Source of the DNA: Pseudomonas zanjanensis
GTDB lineage: Bacteria; Pseudomonadota; Gammaproteobacteria; Pseudomonadales; Pseudomonadaceae
DNA length: 64,000 nucleotides
Direction: 5' to 3'
Assembly (NCBI RefSeq): GCF_014268745.2
Contig: NZ_JABWRB020000001.1
Location: 1,922,001-1,986,000 of the forward strand
Shown: positions 27,805 to 36,402 of the stretch, piece after piece
Numbering within the stretch: the stretch's first letter is position 1
Layout: each line of letters opens with the position of its first letter
Program-made: the position numbers and the translations under genes
Notes under the pieces: model-generated
The model's input: only the letters and a program-made list of their open reading frames with translations
The model's database searches: none
Told to the model about the DNA's origin: nothing

Positions 27805-27955
27805 AAATTCTTGGCCTTAAAGGGCGGGGCAATCCAGTCCCGCCACATCAAATTCAGGGGGCAAAAACTCGCAGGATAGTCCGGTTGCACGAAGATTGCG
27901 AAGGCCGGGCACTGCAAAGCCACCGTCACCGGCATTGTGCGCCCCGAAAATGCCC

Positions 27956-28567
27956 TCAGCCCACCGGCACACGCAGATATTCCGGCTGCAGGTAGTTGAA
28001 CCAGAGCAGGATCATTTCCACCAGGATCGTCACCAGAACCAGCAAACCGACGCCCCAGACACTTGCCGAGTACAGCAGGCCCTGTTCTTTCTTGAGGCCC
28101 ATGAACTTGGGCAATCCGACGAACAGCAGGAAGGTCGAGTAGGCCGACGCCAGCAATAACACCGCCACGGCCAGCCAGCGGCTCGGATACAAGCCGAAAA
28201 TCCCGGCCAGGAAGTAGGGCGTGGCTGTATAGGCGGCGAAACCGATGCATTGGTTGACCGTCGGACGCACCTCGAAGGTGCGGGACATCCAGCGGATGAA
28301 CAGCCCCATCAGCGTGACGCCGACCACGATGGTCAGGTACAGCAACGCACACAGCTGGAACGCGCTGGCGCTGCTGAGTCGTACCGTTTCGTTTTCGGCC
28401 AGGCTCCAACCGGTCCAAGTGGTGCCGATGAGCAGGCACACCGCTGGGATCAGCGCGAGCAACAGCAAGTGAGCCAGGTAGTGGCGTGGATGCGCCTGTT
28501 CCTGTTCGCGGATGTCGGCCCAGGCGAACTCAGGATGCGTGAACAGTTTGACGAAAGGTGCAGACAT
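27956..28567 (-). CDS. Yip1-family inner-membrane protein
   Basis: A 203-residue protein with about five hydrophobic segments and a short cytoplasmic N-terminus (M-S-A-P-F-V-K-L-F-T-H-P-E-F-A-W-A-D-I-R), the layout of bacterial Yip1-domain proteins. It has a P-Y-F-L-A-G-I-F-G-L-Y-P segment in the middle. No enzymatic motif is visible, and the function of bacterial Yip1 proteins is unknown. A GAGGTCGTC stretch upstream supplies the ribosome site. It stands between the CheB/CheR hybrid (same strand) and a divergent pncC gene. Confidence 0.8.
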   Translation of the reverse strand: MSAPFVKLFTHPEFAWADIREQEQAHPRHYLAHLLLLALIPAVCLLIGTTWTGWSLAENETVRLSSASAFQLCALLYLTIVVGVTLMGLFIRWMSRTFEVRPTVNQCIGFAAYTATPYFLAGIFGLYPSRWLAVAVLLLASAYSTFLLFVGLPKFMGLKKEQGLLYSASVWGVGLLVLVTILVEMILLWFNYLQPEYLRVPVG

Positions 28568-28734
28568 GACGACCTCCTGATCAGGACGGCCTCTGCATGA
28601 GGCCCATGTAGGTTTGAGGTACGGCTACAGACAGGGGTTTCATTTATTTCCAGGATCTGGCTGACGGTGCGATAAAGGGAATGAATCAAAACGGCAGGGG
28701 TCAACCCATCAGCATCCCTGAAGGACCGTTTGCC

Positions 28735-29235
28735 ATGACTGTTGCCCAAACCCTGGTTGATTATCTGCGCGAACATGACCTGCGCCTGACCACGGCCGAA
28801 TCTTGCACCGCCGGGCAGATTGTCACGCTGCTGGCCGAGGTGCCCGGCAGCGGTTCACTGATCGAAAGCGGCTATGTGGTGTATTCCCCTGAAGCCAAGC
28901 AGCGCTTGCTCGGCGTGAGTCCACGCACCATCGAGACGTTCAATCTCACCAGTCGTGAAGTCGCCGAGGAGATGGCTCTTGGTGCCTTGCGCGATGCCAA
29001 TGCCAACGCAGCCGTGGCGGCCACCGGCCTGCTCGGGCCAGAGGACAAGGACGGTATACCCGCCGGCACCGTCTGTTTTGCCTGGGCGTTCGAGGTGAAT
29101 GGCCAGCGCGCCTTGTTCAGTCGCCGCGAGCGGTTCTTCGGCAACCGCAGCCAGGTGCAATTGTGGGCCGCCGAATATGTGTTGCAGCAATTGCCCACTT
29201 TTCACCAACGCGCCGTGGCGGGTGAGCGTCGATAG
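28735..29235 (+). CDS. pncC: nicotinamide-nucleotide amidohydrolase (PncC/CinA C-terminal domain)
   Basis: This 166-residue stand-alone CinA C-terminal domain deamidates NMN to NaMN in the pyridine nucleotide cycle. The conserved T-A-E-S-C-T-A-G-Q-I near residue 22, S-G-S-L-I-E-S-G-Y-V-V-Y-S, and A-T-G-L-L-G-P near 105 are present. The ATG at 28735 has AAGGA 9 bases upstream; a start at 28681 adds 18 unconserved residues. Two small membrane-protein genes follow closely in the same direction. The paralogue attached to recA in Pseudomonas is usually the housekeeping copy; this one may be the second. Confidence 0.85.
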   Translation: MTVAQTLVDYLREHDLRLTTAESCTAGQIVTLLAEVPGSGSLIESGYVVYSPEAKQRLLGVSPRTIETFNLTSREVAEEMALGALRDANANAAVAATGLLGPEDKDGIPAGTVCFAWAFEVNGQRALFSRRERFFGNRSQVQLWAAEYVLQQLPTFHQRAVAGERR

Positions 29236-29244
29236 GGGCCGACC

Positions 29245-29763
29245 ATGACCGATCAAGACGAGCAGGACGATCACCGCAGCCGCCACTTCCCGGTGCGCGA
29301 AGACATGGTCTTCCAGCACAAGGTCTGGCGTTTTGAGCGAGTGGGCTGGTACGTATTGGTGCTGCTGGTGATCCTGACTTTGCTGGGCCTGTTTTCCCGG
29401 GGCCCGTTGAGCGACCGGGAGTTGTACAGCAGCGACGGTAGCCTGGGCGTTGAGTACCAGGCGTTCCACCGCAACGGCTCGGCCAACACCATGACCATCC
29501 GTCTCAAGGGCCAACCCAACGCCGTGCTGGAGGTGGCGTTGGGCGGCGATTGGCTGGAAGGTTTCGAGGTGCAAACGCTGCAACCGCCACCGATGCGCTC
29601 AGCGGGCGCGGGGCAGGGCATGACGCTCTGGGTCCAAGCGGATAAGCAAGGGCAGGCCAGCCTGTATCTGTCATTGCTTGGCGAAGGGTTCGGGACCTAT
29701 CACAGCCGCATCGCCACCCCCGGCGGCGCCACGGTCAGTTTCAAACAGTTCATATTTCCTTAG
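29245..29763 (+). CDS. hypothetical single-pass membrane protein
   Basis: I do not recognise this 172-residue protein. It has a charged N-terminus (T-D-Q-D-E-Q-D-D-H-R-S-R-H), one strong membrane helix at residues ~34-52 (V-G-W-Y-V-L-V-L-L-V-I-L-T-L-L-G-L-F), and an outside domain of beta-strand character. The start follows pncC by 9 bases, and the stop is 7 bases from the DUF421 start, so the three genes look like an operon. The N-in topology would put the C-terminal domain in the periplasm. Confidence 0.75.
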   Translation: MTDQDEQDDHRSRHFPVREDMVFQHKVWRFERVGWYVLVLLVILTLLGLFSRGPLSDRELYSSDGSLGVEYQAFHRNGSANTMTIRLKGQPNAVLEVALGGDWLEGFEVQTLQPPPMRSAGAGQGMTLWVQADKQGQASLYLSLLGEGFGTYHSRIATPGGATVSFKQFIFP

Positions 29764-29770
29764 GTGACCT

Positions 29771-30220
29771 ATGGATTCGGTACTGCGAGCCGCCGCGTTG
29801 TACGCGGCATTGATGGTGTTGTTCAAGATCGCCGGGCGGCGTTCCCTGGCCGAGATCACCACCTTCGACTTCGTGTTGTTGATGATCATCGGCGAGGCCA
29901 CTCAGCAGGCGCTGTTGGGCGACGATTTCTCGATGACCAACGCGCTGATGGTGATTGTGACGCTGATTGCCATCGATGTCGGTTTTTCATTGCTCAAGTT
30001 GCGTTCGCAGTGGGTTTCGCGGCTGATCGATGGCGGCCCGACCATCATCGTCGAGGACGGGCGAATCCTTCGTGGCCGGATGCGCCATGCCCGGTTGATC
30101 GAGGCGGACATCATGGAGGCCGCGCGCTCCAGCCAAGGCATCGAGACCCTGGAGCAAATCAAGTTTGCGATTATCGAGCGTAACGGGAAGATTTCGGTGA
30201 TTGCCAAGGAGCCGTCCTGA
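29771..30220 (+). CDS. DUF421 (YetF-like) membrane protein
   Basis: The 149-residue product has three membrane helices and the DUF421 hallmarks: G-R-R-S-L-A-E-I-T-T-F-D-F-V near residue 25, an I-G-E-A-T-Q-Q-A-L segment, and a soluble C-terminus with G-G-P-T-I-I-V-E-D-G-R-I-L. DUF421 proteins include Bacillus YetF and spore SpoVA-related proteins; their role in Pseudomonas is unknown. It ends the pncC-membrane protein-DUF421 group. A REP doublet follows. Confidence 0.85.
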   Translation: MDSVLRAAALYAALMVLFKIAGRRSLAEITTFDFVLLMIIGEATQQALLGDDFSMTNALMVIVTLIAIDVGFSLLKLRSQWVSRLIDGGPTIIVEDGRILRGRMRHARLIEADIMEAARSSQGIETLEQIKFAIIERNGKISVIAKEPS

Positions 30221-30258
30221 GCACTGTCGCTAGACACTTTTTGTGGCACGGGGGCTGT

Positions 30259-30379
30259 TGTGGCGAGGGAGCTTGCTCCCGCTGGGTCGCGAAGCGGCCC
30301 CCAACGACCAGACAACTCGGTGTTGGCAAGAGTTGAGGGGCTGCTTCGCAGCCCAGCGGGAGCAAGCTCCCTCGCCACA
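30259..30379. repeat. REP doublet, left copy of an inverted ~121-bp pair
   Basis: Starts TGTGGCGAGGGAGCTTGC and ends GCAAGCTCCCTCGCCACA. The centre contains CCAACGACCAGACAACTCGG. The element is about 94% identical to the reverse complement of 31889-32010, and the two bracket the SDR and VOC genes. Confidence 0.9.
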
Positions 30380-30408
30380 GAAAACACAGGTAAAACACTG
30401 CGCTTTGC

Positions 30409-31266
30409 TTAAAGCATCGGCTTGCCCCCGGTAATCCCATAACGGGCCCCGGTGATGTAGCTGGCTTCGTCGGAGGCCAGCAGCACATAGATCGGCGCCA
30501 CCTCAACCGGTTGGCCAGGACGCCCGAGGGGTGTCTGCGAGCCGAAATTCTGCACTTCTTCCTCGGGCATGGTCGCCACGATCAGCGGCGTCCAGATCGG
30601 TCCCGGCGCCACGCTGTTCACCCGGATGCCCTTGGGCCCGAGCATTTGCGCCAGGCCGCCGGTGAAGTTGGCGATGGCGCCCTTGGTAGTGGCATAGGCC
30701 AGTAGTGTCGGCTTGGGCATGTCGGAGTTGACCGAGGTGGTGTTGATGATCGAACCACCGGGCTTCATGTGCGGCACGGCGGCCTGGCAGATCCTGAACA
30801 TCGCCGTGATATTGATATCGAAGGTGCGCACCCATTCCTCGTCGGGAATCTCCTCGAGGGATTCGTGGGTCATCTGGAACGCGGCGTTGTTGACCAGGAT
30901 GTCGATATGCCCGAAGCGGGCGACGGTTTCATCGACGATCTTGCGGCACAGGCCTTTGTCCGCCAGGTCACCGGGCAGCAACAGGCACTGGCGGCCGGCT
31001 TGTTCGACCCAGCGCGCGGTTTCCTTGGCGTCTTCATGCTCGTCCAGGTAGGCAATCGCCACGTCCGCACCTTCACGGGCGAAGGCTATGGCGACGGCGC
31101 GACCGATGCCGCTGTCGGCACCGGTGATCAGGGCGATCTTGTTCGCCAGGCGTCCGGAGCCGGTGTAGCTCTGCTCGCCGCAGTCCGGATACGGATCCAT
31201 TTTGCGCTGGGTGCCGGGCACCGGCTGGCTTTGTTTCGGGAAAGGCGGGAAAGGGTAGTCGGCCAT
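30409..31266 (-). CDS. SDR-family oxidoreductase, YghA-like
   Basis: This 285-residue short-chain dehydrogenase shows T-G-A-D-S-G-I-G-R-A for NADP(H) near residue 49, N-N-A-A, the catalytic Ser region (N-T-T-S-V-N-S), Y-A-T-T-K (YxxxK), and a C-terminal G-I-T-G-G-K-P-M-L. The N-terminal P-F-P-P-F-P-K-Q-S-Q-P-x-P-G extension with D-P-Y-P-D-C-G-E is typical of the YghA/GSP39 group linked to general stress. The ATG at 31266 begins that conserved extension; a longer reading to 31467 would run into the divergent gene. The substrate is unknown. It diverges from the VOC gene, and both lie between inverted REP elements. Confidence 0.9.
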   Translation of the reverse strand: MADYPFPPFPKQSQPVPGTQRKMDPYPDCGEQSYTGSGRLANKIALITGADSGIGRAVAIAFAREGADVAIAYLDEHEDAKETARWVEQAGRQCLLLPGDLADKGLCRKIVDETVARFGHIDILVNNAAFQMTHESLEEIPDEEWVRTFDINITAMFRICQAAVPHMKPGGSIINTTSVNSDMPKPTLLAYATTKGAIANFTGGLAQMLGPKGIRVNSVAPGPIWTPLIVATMPEEEVQNFGSQTPLGRPGQPVEVAPIYVLLASDEASYITGARYGITGGKPML

Positions 31267-31453
31267 TGTCGTTCTCCAGTTGGGTTGCGATGGAGGGTGG
31301 ACTTTGGTTTTTCTGGCGGAGTTCGGTCGGATTGTCCGGTCAGTCGATGAGCGTGACGAGGGCTGTTTCGTCGGTGAATAGGCGGCATCGGGCGAACATT
31401 GGAGGTTGCGGTATTCTCCAACCCACGTACGGATTTGAAAGAGGAGCAGGGCC

Positions 31454-31858
31454 ATGTTCAGCCACATCCAGATCGGCGCCCGCGACCTGCCGAAAATGGT
31501 CGCTTTTTATGACGCAGTCCTCGGCTGCCTGGGACTGGAGCGCATGGAGAGCGAAAACGATTCGGGCCCGCCGGGGGAAGGCTGGCGTCAGCCGGGCAAG
31601 CACTGGCCCCAGGTGTTTGTCCAACTGCCGTTCAACGGCTTGCCCGCGACCTGGGGCAATGGCATGCAAGTGAGCTTCGCCGCCGACTCCCCGCAAACGG
31701 TCCGCGCCGCCTGGGAGCAGGCGATGGCCATGGGCGGTACCGACGAAGGCCCACCCGGCCCGCGGCCGCAATATTGCGAAGGCTATTTCGGCGCGTATTG
31801 CCGCGATCCGGAGGGGAACAAGCTGTGTTTTGTTTATGCGCCGGATATGCAGGAGTAG
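31454..31858 (+). CDS. VOC-family protein (glyoxalase/dioxygenase fold)
   Basis: A 134-residue protein with the paired beta-alpha-beta-beta-beta fold of the vicinal oxygen chelate family: M-F-S-H-I-Q-I-G-A-R-D-L-P-K-M-V-A-F-Y-D-A-V-L at the start and Y-C-R-D-P-E-G-N-K-L-C-F-V-Y near the end. H4 and the late Glu are candidate metal ligands. The family ranges from glyoxalases to resistance proteins, so the substrate is not assigned. GAGGAGC lies about 10 bases before the ATG. Confidence 0.85.
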   Translation: MFSHIQIGARDLPKMVAFYDAVLGCLGLERMESENDSGPPGEGWRQPGKHWPQVFVQLPFNGLPATWGNGMQVSFAADSPQTVRAAWEQAMAMGGTDEGPPGPRPQYCEGYFGAYCRDPEGNKLCFVYAPDMQE

Positions 31859-31888
31859 AGCAACGATCCATTGCGGCGATGAAGCCTC

Positions 31889-32010
31889 TGTGGCGAGGGA
31901 GCTTGCTCCCGCTGGGCTGCGCAGCAGCCCCCTCAATTCTCACCAACACCGAGTTGTGTGGTCGTTGGGGGCCGCTTCGCGACCCAGCGGGAGCAAGCTC
32001 CCTCGCCACA
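31889..32010. repeat. REP doublet, right copy of an inverted ~121-bp pair
   Basis: Reverse-complement partner of 30259-30379 with about six differences, including a one-base indel. It follows the VOC stop by 31 bp. Confidence 0.9.
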
Positions 32011-32033
32011 GGGGCTCTGCGTCGCCGGTTGGA

Positions 32034-33182
32034 TCAACCCCTGGCTTTCAGGCTGCGCTCCATCCGCGCAATCCCTTCCTCCAGCAGCGCCCGCGGGCAG
32101 CCGAAGTTCAGGCGCACGAACTGCCCGGCATCGTCACCAAAATCCAGCCCGGCACTGAGCCCGACCTTGGCTTCCTTCAAGAAGAATCCTTGCGGGTCAT
32201 CCAGCTCCAAGCCTGAACAATCCAGCCAGGCCAGGTAAGTGCCCTGGGGCACGGTCATGGTGATGCCCGGCAGGCGAGTGTTCACCGCCTCGACCAGGTA
32301 ATCACGGTTGGCTTGCAGGTAGGCTTTGAGGGCTTCCAGCCACGGGCCGGCTTCGCTGTAGGCCGCGCGGGTCGCTTCCAGGCCCAGGGCATTGACGCTG
32401 TCGACCATGCCGGCCCGGGCGCTGTTGACCCGTTCGCGCAGCTTGGCGTTCTGGATGATCGCGAACGAGGTTTTCAGCCCCGCGATGTTGTAGGCCTTGC
32501 TGGCGGACATCAGGGTGATGGTGCGCTCGGCGATCTCGGGGCTGAGGGACGCGGTCGGTATGTGCACGCGGCCGTCGAAGCACAGTTCGGCATGGATCTC
32601 GTCGGAGATGATCCAGGCGTCCTGCGCCAGGCAAATGTCGGCCACGGCCTGGAGTTCTTCACGCTCGAACACTTTGCCCAGCGGGTTGTGGGGATTGCTC
32701 AGCAACAAGGCGCCGCCGCCCTGCAACGCTTCGCGCAACGCGGCCAACGGCGTATGGAACTCACCGTTGACCGGGGCGAACGGCAATTCCACTTTGTTCA
32801 ACTGCCAGTGACCAGGGGCGTGGCGCAGCGGTGGGTAGTTGGGCACCTGCACCACGACGTTCTGCCGGGGTTCCACCAAGGCATGCAGCGCCATGTTGAA
32901 ACCTGGCTCGACGCCGGGCAGGAACACGATCTGCTGAGGCTCGACGCGCCAGGCGTACTTGCTCCACAGGTCAGCCGTGATGGCTGCACGCAGATCGTCC
33001 TGGGCGACGCTGTAGCCGAGCATCGGATGTTCGAGGCGCTTGTGCAGTGCGTCGATGACCATCGGCGGGGCAGCGAAATCCATGTCGGCCACCCACATCG
33101 GCAACACATCCGCCGGGTAGCGGCTCCATTTGGTACTGCCGGTGCCGTGGCGCTCCAATACGGTGTCGAAATCGAAAGTCAT
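32034..33182 (-). CDS. MalY/PatB-family PLP-dependent enzyme (cystathionine beta-lyase/aminotransferase)
   Basis: The 382-residue fold-type I PLP enzyme has W-V-A-D-M-D-F near residue 30, N-P-H-N-P-L-G-K near 163, the D-E-I-H-A-E segment, and the Schiff-base Lys in S-A-S-K-A-Y-N-I-A-G-L-K near 230, as in PatB and MalY. These cleave cystathionine or other cysteine S-conjugates to pyruvate, ammonia and a thiol. The length is normal. It stands alone, divergent from the chemoreceptor gene. The physiological substrate is unknown. Confidence 0.88.
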   Translation of the reverse strand: MTFDFDTVLERHGTGSTKWSRYPADVLPMWVADMDFAAPPMVIDALHKRLEHPMLGYSVAQDDLRAAITADLWSKYAWRVEPQQIVFLPGVEPGFNMALHALVEPRQNVVVQVPNYPPLRHAPGHWQLNKVELPFAPVNGEFHTPLAALREALQGGGALLLSNPHNPLGKVFEREELQAVADICLAQDAWIISDEIHAELCFDGRVHIPTASLSPEIAERTITLMSASKAYNIAGLKTSFAIIQNAKLRERVNSARAGMVDSVNALGLEATRAAYSEAGPWLEALKAYLQANRDYLVEAVNTRLPGITMTVPQGTYLAWLDCSGLELDDPQGFFLKEAKVGLSAGLDFGDDAGQFVRLNFGCPRALLEEGIARMERSLKARG

Positions 33183-33362
33183 GGGGGTTCCATCAGTCAG
33201 TCATGAGATGGCGGACATCATAAAGCAAAGGCCGCTGAGAAAAGCTTGGTGGCGCAGTGCCACTAATTGATGATAATCAGTTAAAGTTCCCTCTCGAAAC
33301 GCCGCTAAGCCGTTTACGGCATTTGGTAACGGACCTCCAAGTCTTTGAAAAGGACGACCCCC

Positions 33363-34874
33363 ATGACATCGCCCGTGCGCTTTAACGACCACCACCGTAA
33401 AGCCGACCGCATCATGCTGGGGCTGCTTTGGCTGGCGCTGCTGTATTCCCTGGGCCTGGCCTTCCTGCACTCGACGTTCACCCAGGCGTTGCTGGTGGGG
33501 GCGAGCACCTGCGTGGCGAGTACCGCGCTTTATCGCGTCCTGGCCGGTACGCGGGCCATGCGCTGCGTCATTGCGGTGGCGTTGATGGTCATGGCGGCCC
33601 TGCACATCAACCAGACCCACGGCGTGACCGAATTCCACTTCGGGATCTTCGTGCTGCTGGCGGTGCTGACGTTCTACCGTGACTGGCTGCCGATTGTCGT
33701 GGCCGCCGCTACCATCGCGGTTCATCACCTCAGCTTCCACTGGCTTCAACACCAGGGTTATCCGGTGTTCGTCATGGATAGCCACGGCGGCTGGTCGATG
33801 ATCTTCCTCCACGCGTTCTACGTGGTGGTAGAAAGCGTGATCCTGATTTACCTGGCGAACCAGAGCCTGGCCGACGCCACGGAAAACCAGGAGGTGCTTG
33901 ACAAGGTATTGGCAGCGGCCGCTCAGTTGAGCCATGACACCGACAGGCAGCGCGGTGAGGGCGTCAAGGTCTCTTCGAGCGAGCGTTTCGATCATTTCCT
34001 CCAACAGGTCACCCAACTGGTGGACGGCGTGGTGCGCGACACCCGCAACCTCTCGGACCTGGGCCAGGACCTCTCCCAGGTTGGCCAGACCCTGGAAACC
34101 GGTGCCCGCCACCAACTCGACGAAGTGGCGCAGATGAGCGGTGCGATCGGCCACTTGGTCCAAGCCATGGAGAACATCGCCGGCCACGTCGACCAGACCT
34201 TGCAGCGTGCCGGCCAGGCCAATGAGCAGGTCAACCGCGGACGCAGCACGGTTGACCAGACCCGGGAAGAGATCGTCGAGCTGGCAGGGCGCATCAACCT
34301 GACCAACGACACCGTGCAGGTGCTGGCCGAGCAGGCCCAGCAAATCGGCCAGGTACTGGATGTGATCAATGGTATTGCCGAGCAGACCAACCTGCTGGCC
34401 CTCAACGCCGCCATCGAAGCCGCCCGTGCCGGTGATCAGGGCCGCGGGTTCGCGGTCGTGGCCGACGAGGTCCGCACCCTGTCACAAAAGACCTCGACGT
34501 CCACCACCGAGATTCAGCAGATCATCGCCAAGCTGCAACAAGGCAGCCGCCAGGCCGCCGTCGCGATGCAAGACAGCCGCGACGGGGTAGAACGCTGCGT
34601 GTCCGCCAGCCAAATGGCTTCGCAACTGTTGCATGCCGTGGTCGAAGACATTGCCGTGATCAACCATTTCAACGACCTGATTGCCAGCACCACCCAGGAG
34701 CAATCCCAGGCGTCGATTGGCATCAGCCAGCGTCTGCAAAGCGTGCAGGCCGTGGCTGAGCGCAACGCTGACAACATCGGCGTCCTGACCCGCAGCAGCC
34801 AATGCTTGCCACCGCTGGCGGAGCGATTGGCGGTGCTGGGGCAGGCGTTTCATGGGAAATCCGGGGCGGCCTGA
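33363..34874 (+). CDS. methyl-accepting chemotaxis protein with multi-TM, His-rich sensor
   Basis: The 503-residue product ends in a cytoplasmic signalling domain with the hairpin tip [20 protein letters not shown] near residue 345. Its N-terminal ~165 residues are mostly membrane: about six helices without a periplasmic domain. His residues cluster at 81, 86, 92, 121, 122, 126, 130, 141 and 150, near [13 protein letters not shown]. Such a sensor may read the membrane or a bound cofactor. There is no clear HAMP domain and no C-terminal pentapeptide tether. AAAGGA precedes the ATG at 33363. Confidence 0.9.
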   Translation: MTSPVRFNDHHRKADRIMLGLLWLALLYSLGLAFLHSTFTQALLVGASTCVASTALYRVLAGTRAMRCVIAVALMVMAALHINQTHGVTEFHFGIFVLLAVLTFYRDWLPIVVAAATIAVHHLSFHWLQHQGYPVFVMDSHGGWSMIFLHAFYVVVESVILIYLANQSLADATENQEVLDKVLAAAAQLSHDTDRQRGEGVKVSSSERFDHFLQQVTQLVDGVVRDTRNLSDLGQDLSQVGQTLETGARHQLDEVAQMSGAIGHLVQAMENIAGHVDQTLQRAGQANEQVNRGRSTVDQTREEIVELAGRINLTNDTVQVLAEQAQQIGQVLDVINGIAEQTNLLALNAAIEAARAGDQGRGFAVVADEVRTLSQKTSTSTTEIQQIIAKLQQGSRQAAVAMQDSRDGVERCVSASQMASQLLHAVVEDIAVINHFNDLIASTTQEQSQASIGISQRLQSVQAVAERNADNIGVLTRSSQCLPPLAERLAVLGQAFHGKSGAA

Positions 34875-34890
34875 GCGCAGGACTTACCGC

Positions 34891-35484
34891 CTACATACCG
34901 GTAGAAAACGCCGGAGGCTGTTCAAGGGCCCGCCTGATCTCGCGACACGCAACGTCGTACTGGCTGAGCAGGCGCAACGCCCAATCAGCACGTTCGCGAA
35001 TGCGCTTATCGTCTTCGTTGGCCGGCGCCTGGTCATTGAACATCGATTCCACGTTTCGAATGATCAGGTGTTCAGGCAAGTAAAGGAGCCGGCAATTCTT
35101 GTAACTCGACGCACGCAACTCGGCGATCGGGTATGCGCCGCCCAGGCCCGCCGAGACGCCCACCAACAGCGCGGGTTTGTGCCCGAGCTCGCTGATCCCC
35201 GCGTACAGGAAGAAGTTCTTCAGCGCCGGGCAGGCCATGCCGTTCCATTCCGGACTGATCACGATCAGCGCCGTCGCTTTGGCAAGGATCGCTTGTTGAG
35301 CGGGCCACAGCTGGTCGCGGTCTTGTTCCGGCCAAAGCGGCAGTCGGCTGGTGGCCAAGTCAATCAAGTCGCTGGCCTCCCACAGGTTCAGATCTGCCAG
35401 TCGCTGTCGCAGATGACTTGCCACTTTGAGCGACTGGCTGCCCGCCCGATTGGAGCCCGACAGCACGACGATACGGCGGCTCAC
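34891..35484 (-). CDS. NADPH-dependent FMN reductase (flavodoxin-like), GTG start
   Basis: A 197-residue flavoprotein with the phosphate-binding loop L-S-G-S-N-R-A-G-S-Q-S near residue 7 and the P-E-W-N-G-M-A-C-P-A-L-K-N-F family motif near 85, as in ArsH/ChrR-like NADPH:FMN reductases. The GTG at 35484 has GGAGGT 6 bases upstream and overlaps the stop of the sterol-desaturase gene, so the two are translationally coupled. Pairing suggests it supplies reduced flavin or electrons to, or protects, the hydroxylase; this is inference. Confidence 0.85.
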   Translation of the reverse strand: MSRRIVVLSGSNRAGSQSLKVASHLRQRLADLNLWEASDLIDLATSRLPLWPEQDRDQLWPAQQAILAKATALIVISPEWNGMACPALKNFFLYAGISELGHKPALLVGVSAGLGGAYPIAELRASSYKNCRLLYLPEHLIIRNVESMFNDQAPANEDDKRIRERADWALRLLSQYDVACREIRRALEQPPAFSTGM

Positions 35485-36335
35485 GGCGTCACCTCCGGTT
35501 GGACGCGGGTCTTGGGCGCGGTACGGCGAGCGCGTACGACGGGCCAGAACAATTCTTCTTGCCAACTGATCGGCGACAGATGCTCGATGCCGTAGGCCGG
35601 CGGACGTCGGCGCGTGATCTTTGCGGTCCCAAACAAGACGTCCCATAGAAACAGCAGGTTGCCGAAGTTGCCTTTGTAATGGGTGACACCGTCCTCGGCC
35701 GTCAAGCCATGGTGGGCCGAGTGGGTGGCCGGGGTCGAAATCGTCCGCTCCAGGATCCAGACCAGGGGCCGCAACACGCGAACGCCATACAATTTGTCAT
35801 CCCAGGCCACACTGCTGTGCGCCGCGAAAATGACGGTCATCTTGATGATCAAATAGACGTAGTAGACCGGCGCAAGGCCCAGGTAGATCAGCATGCCGGA
35901 CAGCCAGATACCGGGCATGAGCAGGTAGTAGAAGCTGTTGTTGCGATAAACGATCCGGACACTCATGTAGGGCGCGGAATGATGGGCACGATGCAGTGCG
36001 TAGAGGGCGGGCACCCGATGGGTCAGGCGATGCCACCAGTATTGTGTCATGTCGTCCAGCAGCAGGAACAACACGAAACCCGCGGCCCAAGGGATTGCCA
36101 CCAGCGCATCCTTCATCTGCGGGGCAGCCAGGCCGAGCAGCTTGCCGCTCAGCCACATGACAGCAGGGAAGGTGATTGCCACCAGGATCCCGGAGCCGAT
36201 GACTTCAATCAGTACGTCACGCCTGCCGGCCGATGACTGGCGCAAGACCGAGCAAGCAAGTTCCAGCAAAATGAAGGCGAGGAATATCCCGGCCACGACA
36301 GCGGAAGGATTATTGGCGAGCATTGTTGTATTCAT
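35481..36335 (-). CDS. sterol desaturase / fatty-acid hydroxylase superfamily protein
   Basis: This 284-residue integral membrane di-iron enzyme carries the His-box set of the family: H-R-L-T-H (102-106), H-R-A-H-H (115-119) and H-S-A-H-H near 203, between about four membrane helices. Members hydroxylate or desaturate lipids, sterols or carotenoids. The ATG at 36335 starts the first membrane segment; longer readings would extend into the divergent AraC gene. It is followed at overlap by the FMN reductase, with a divergent AraC-like gene upstream. The substrate in Pseudomonas is unknown. Confidence 0.88.
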   Translation of the reverse strand: MNTTMLANNPSAVVAGIFLAFILLELACSVLRQSSAGRRDVLIEVIGSGILVAITFPAVMWLSGKLLGLAAPQMKDALVAIPWAAGFVLFLLLDDMTQYWWHRLTHRVPALYALHRAHHSAPYMSVRIVYRNNSFYYLLMPGIWLSGMLIYLGLAPVYYVYLIIKMTVIFAAHSSVAWDDKLYGVRVLRPLVWILERTISTPATHSAHHGLTAEDGVTHYKGNFGNLLFLWDVLFGTAKITRRRPPAYGIEHLSPISWQEELFWPVVRARRTAPKTRVQPEVTP

Positions 36336-36402
36336 GGCACTCTCGATTAAGGCCCCAGCGGGCAATGCCATTTCATTAGAAGCCAGCGAGTCAGCCCTCC
36401 CA

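Noticed and set aside
36049..36402. Longer N-terminus for the AraC gene starting at 36049
   Set aside because: It would overlap the divergent sterol-desaturase gene by almost 300 bp and adds low-complexity Ser/Ala/Thr residues unlike the family.
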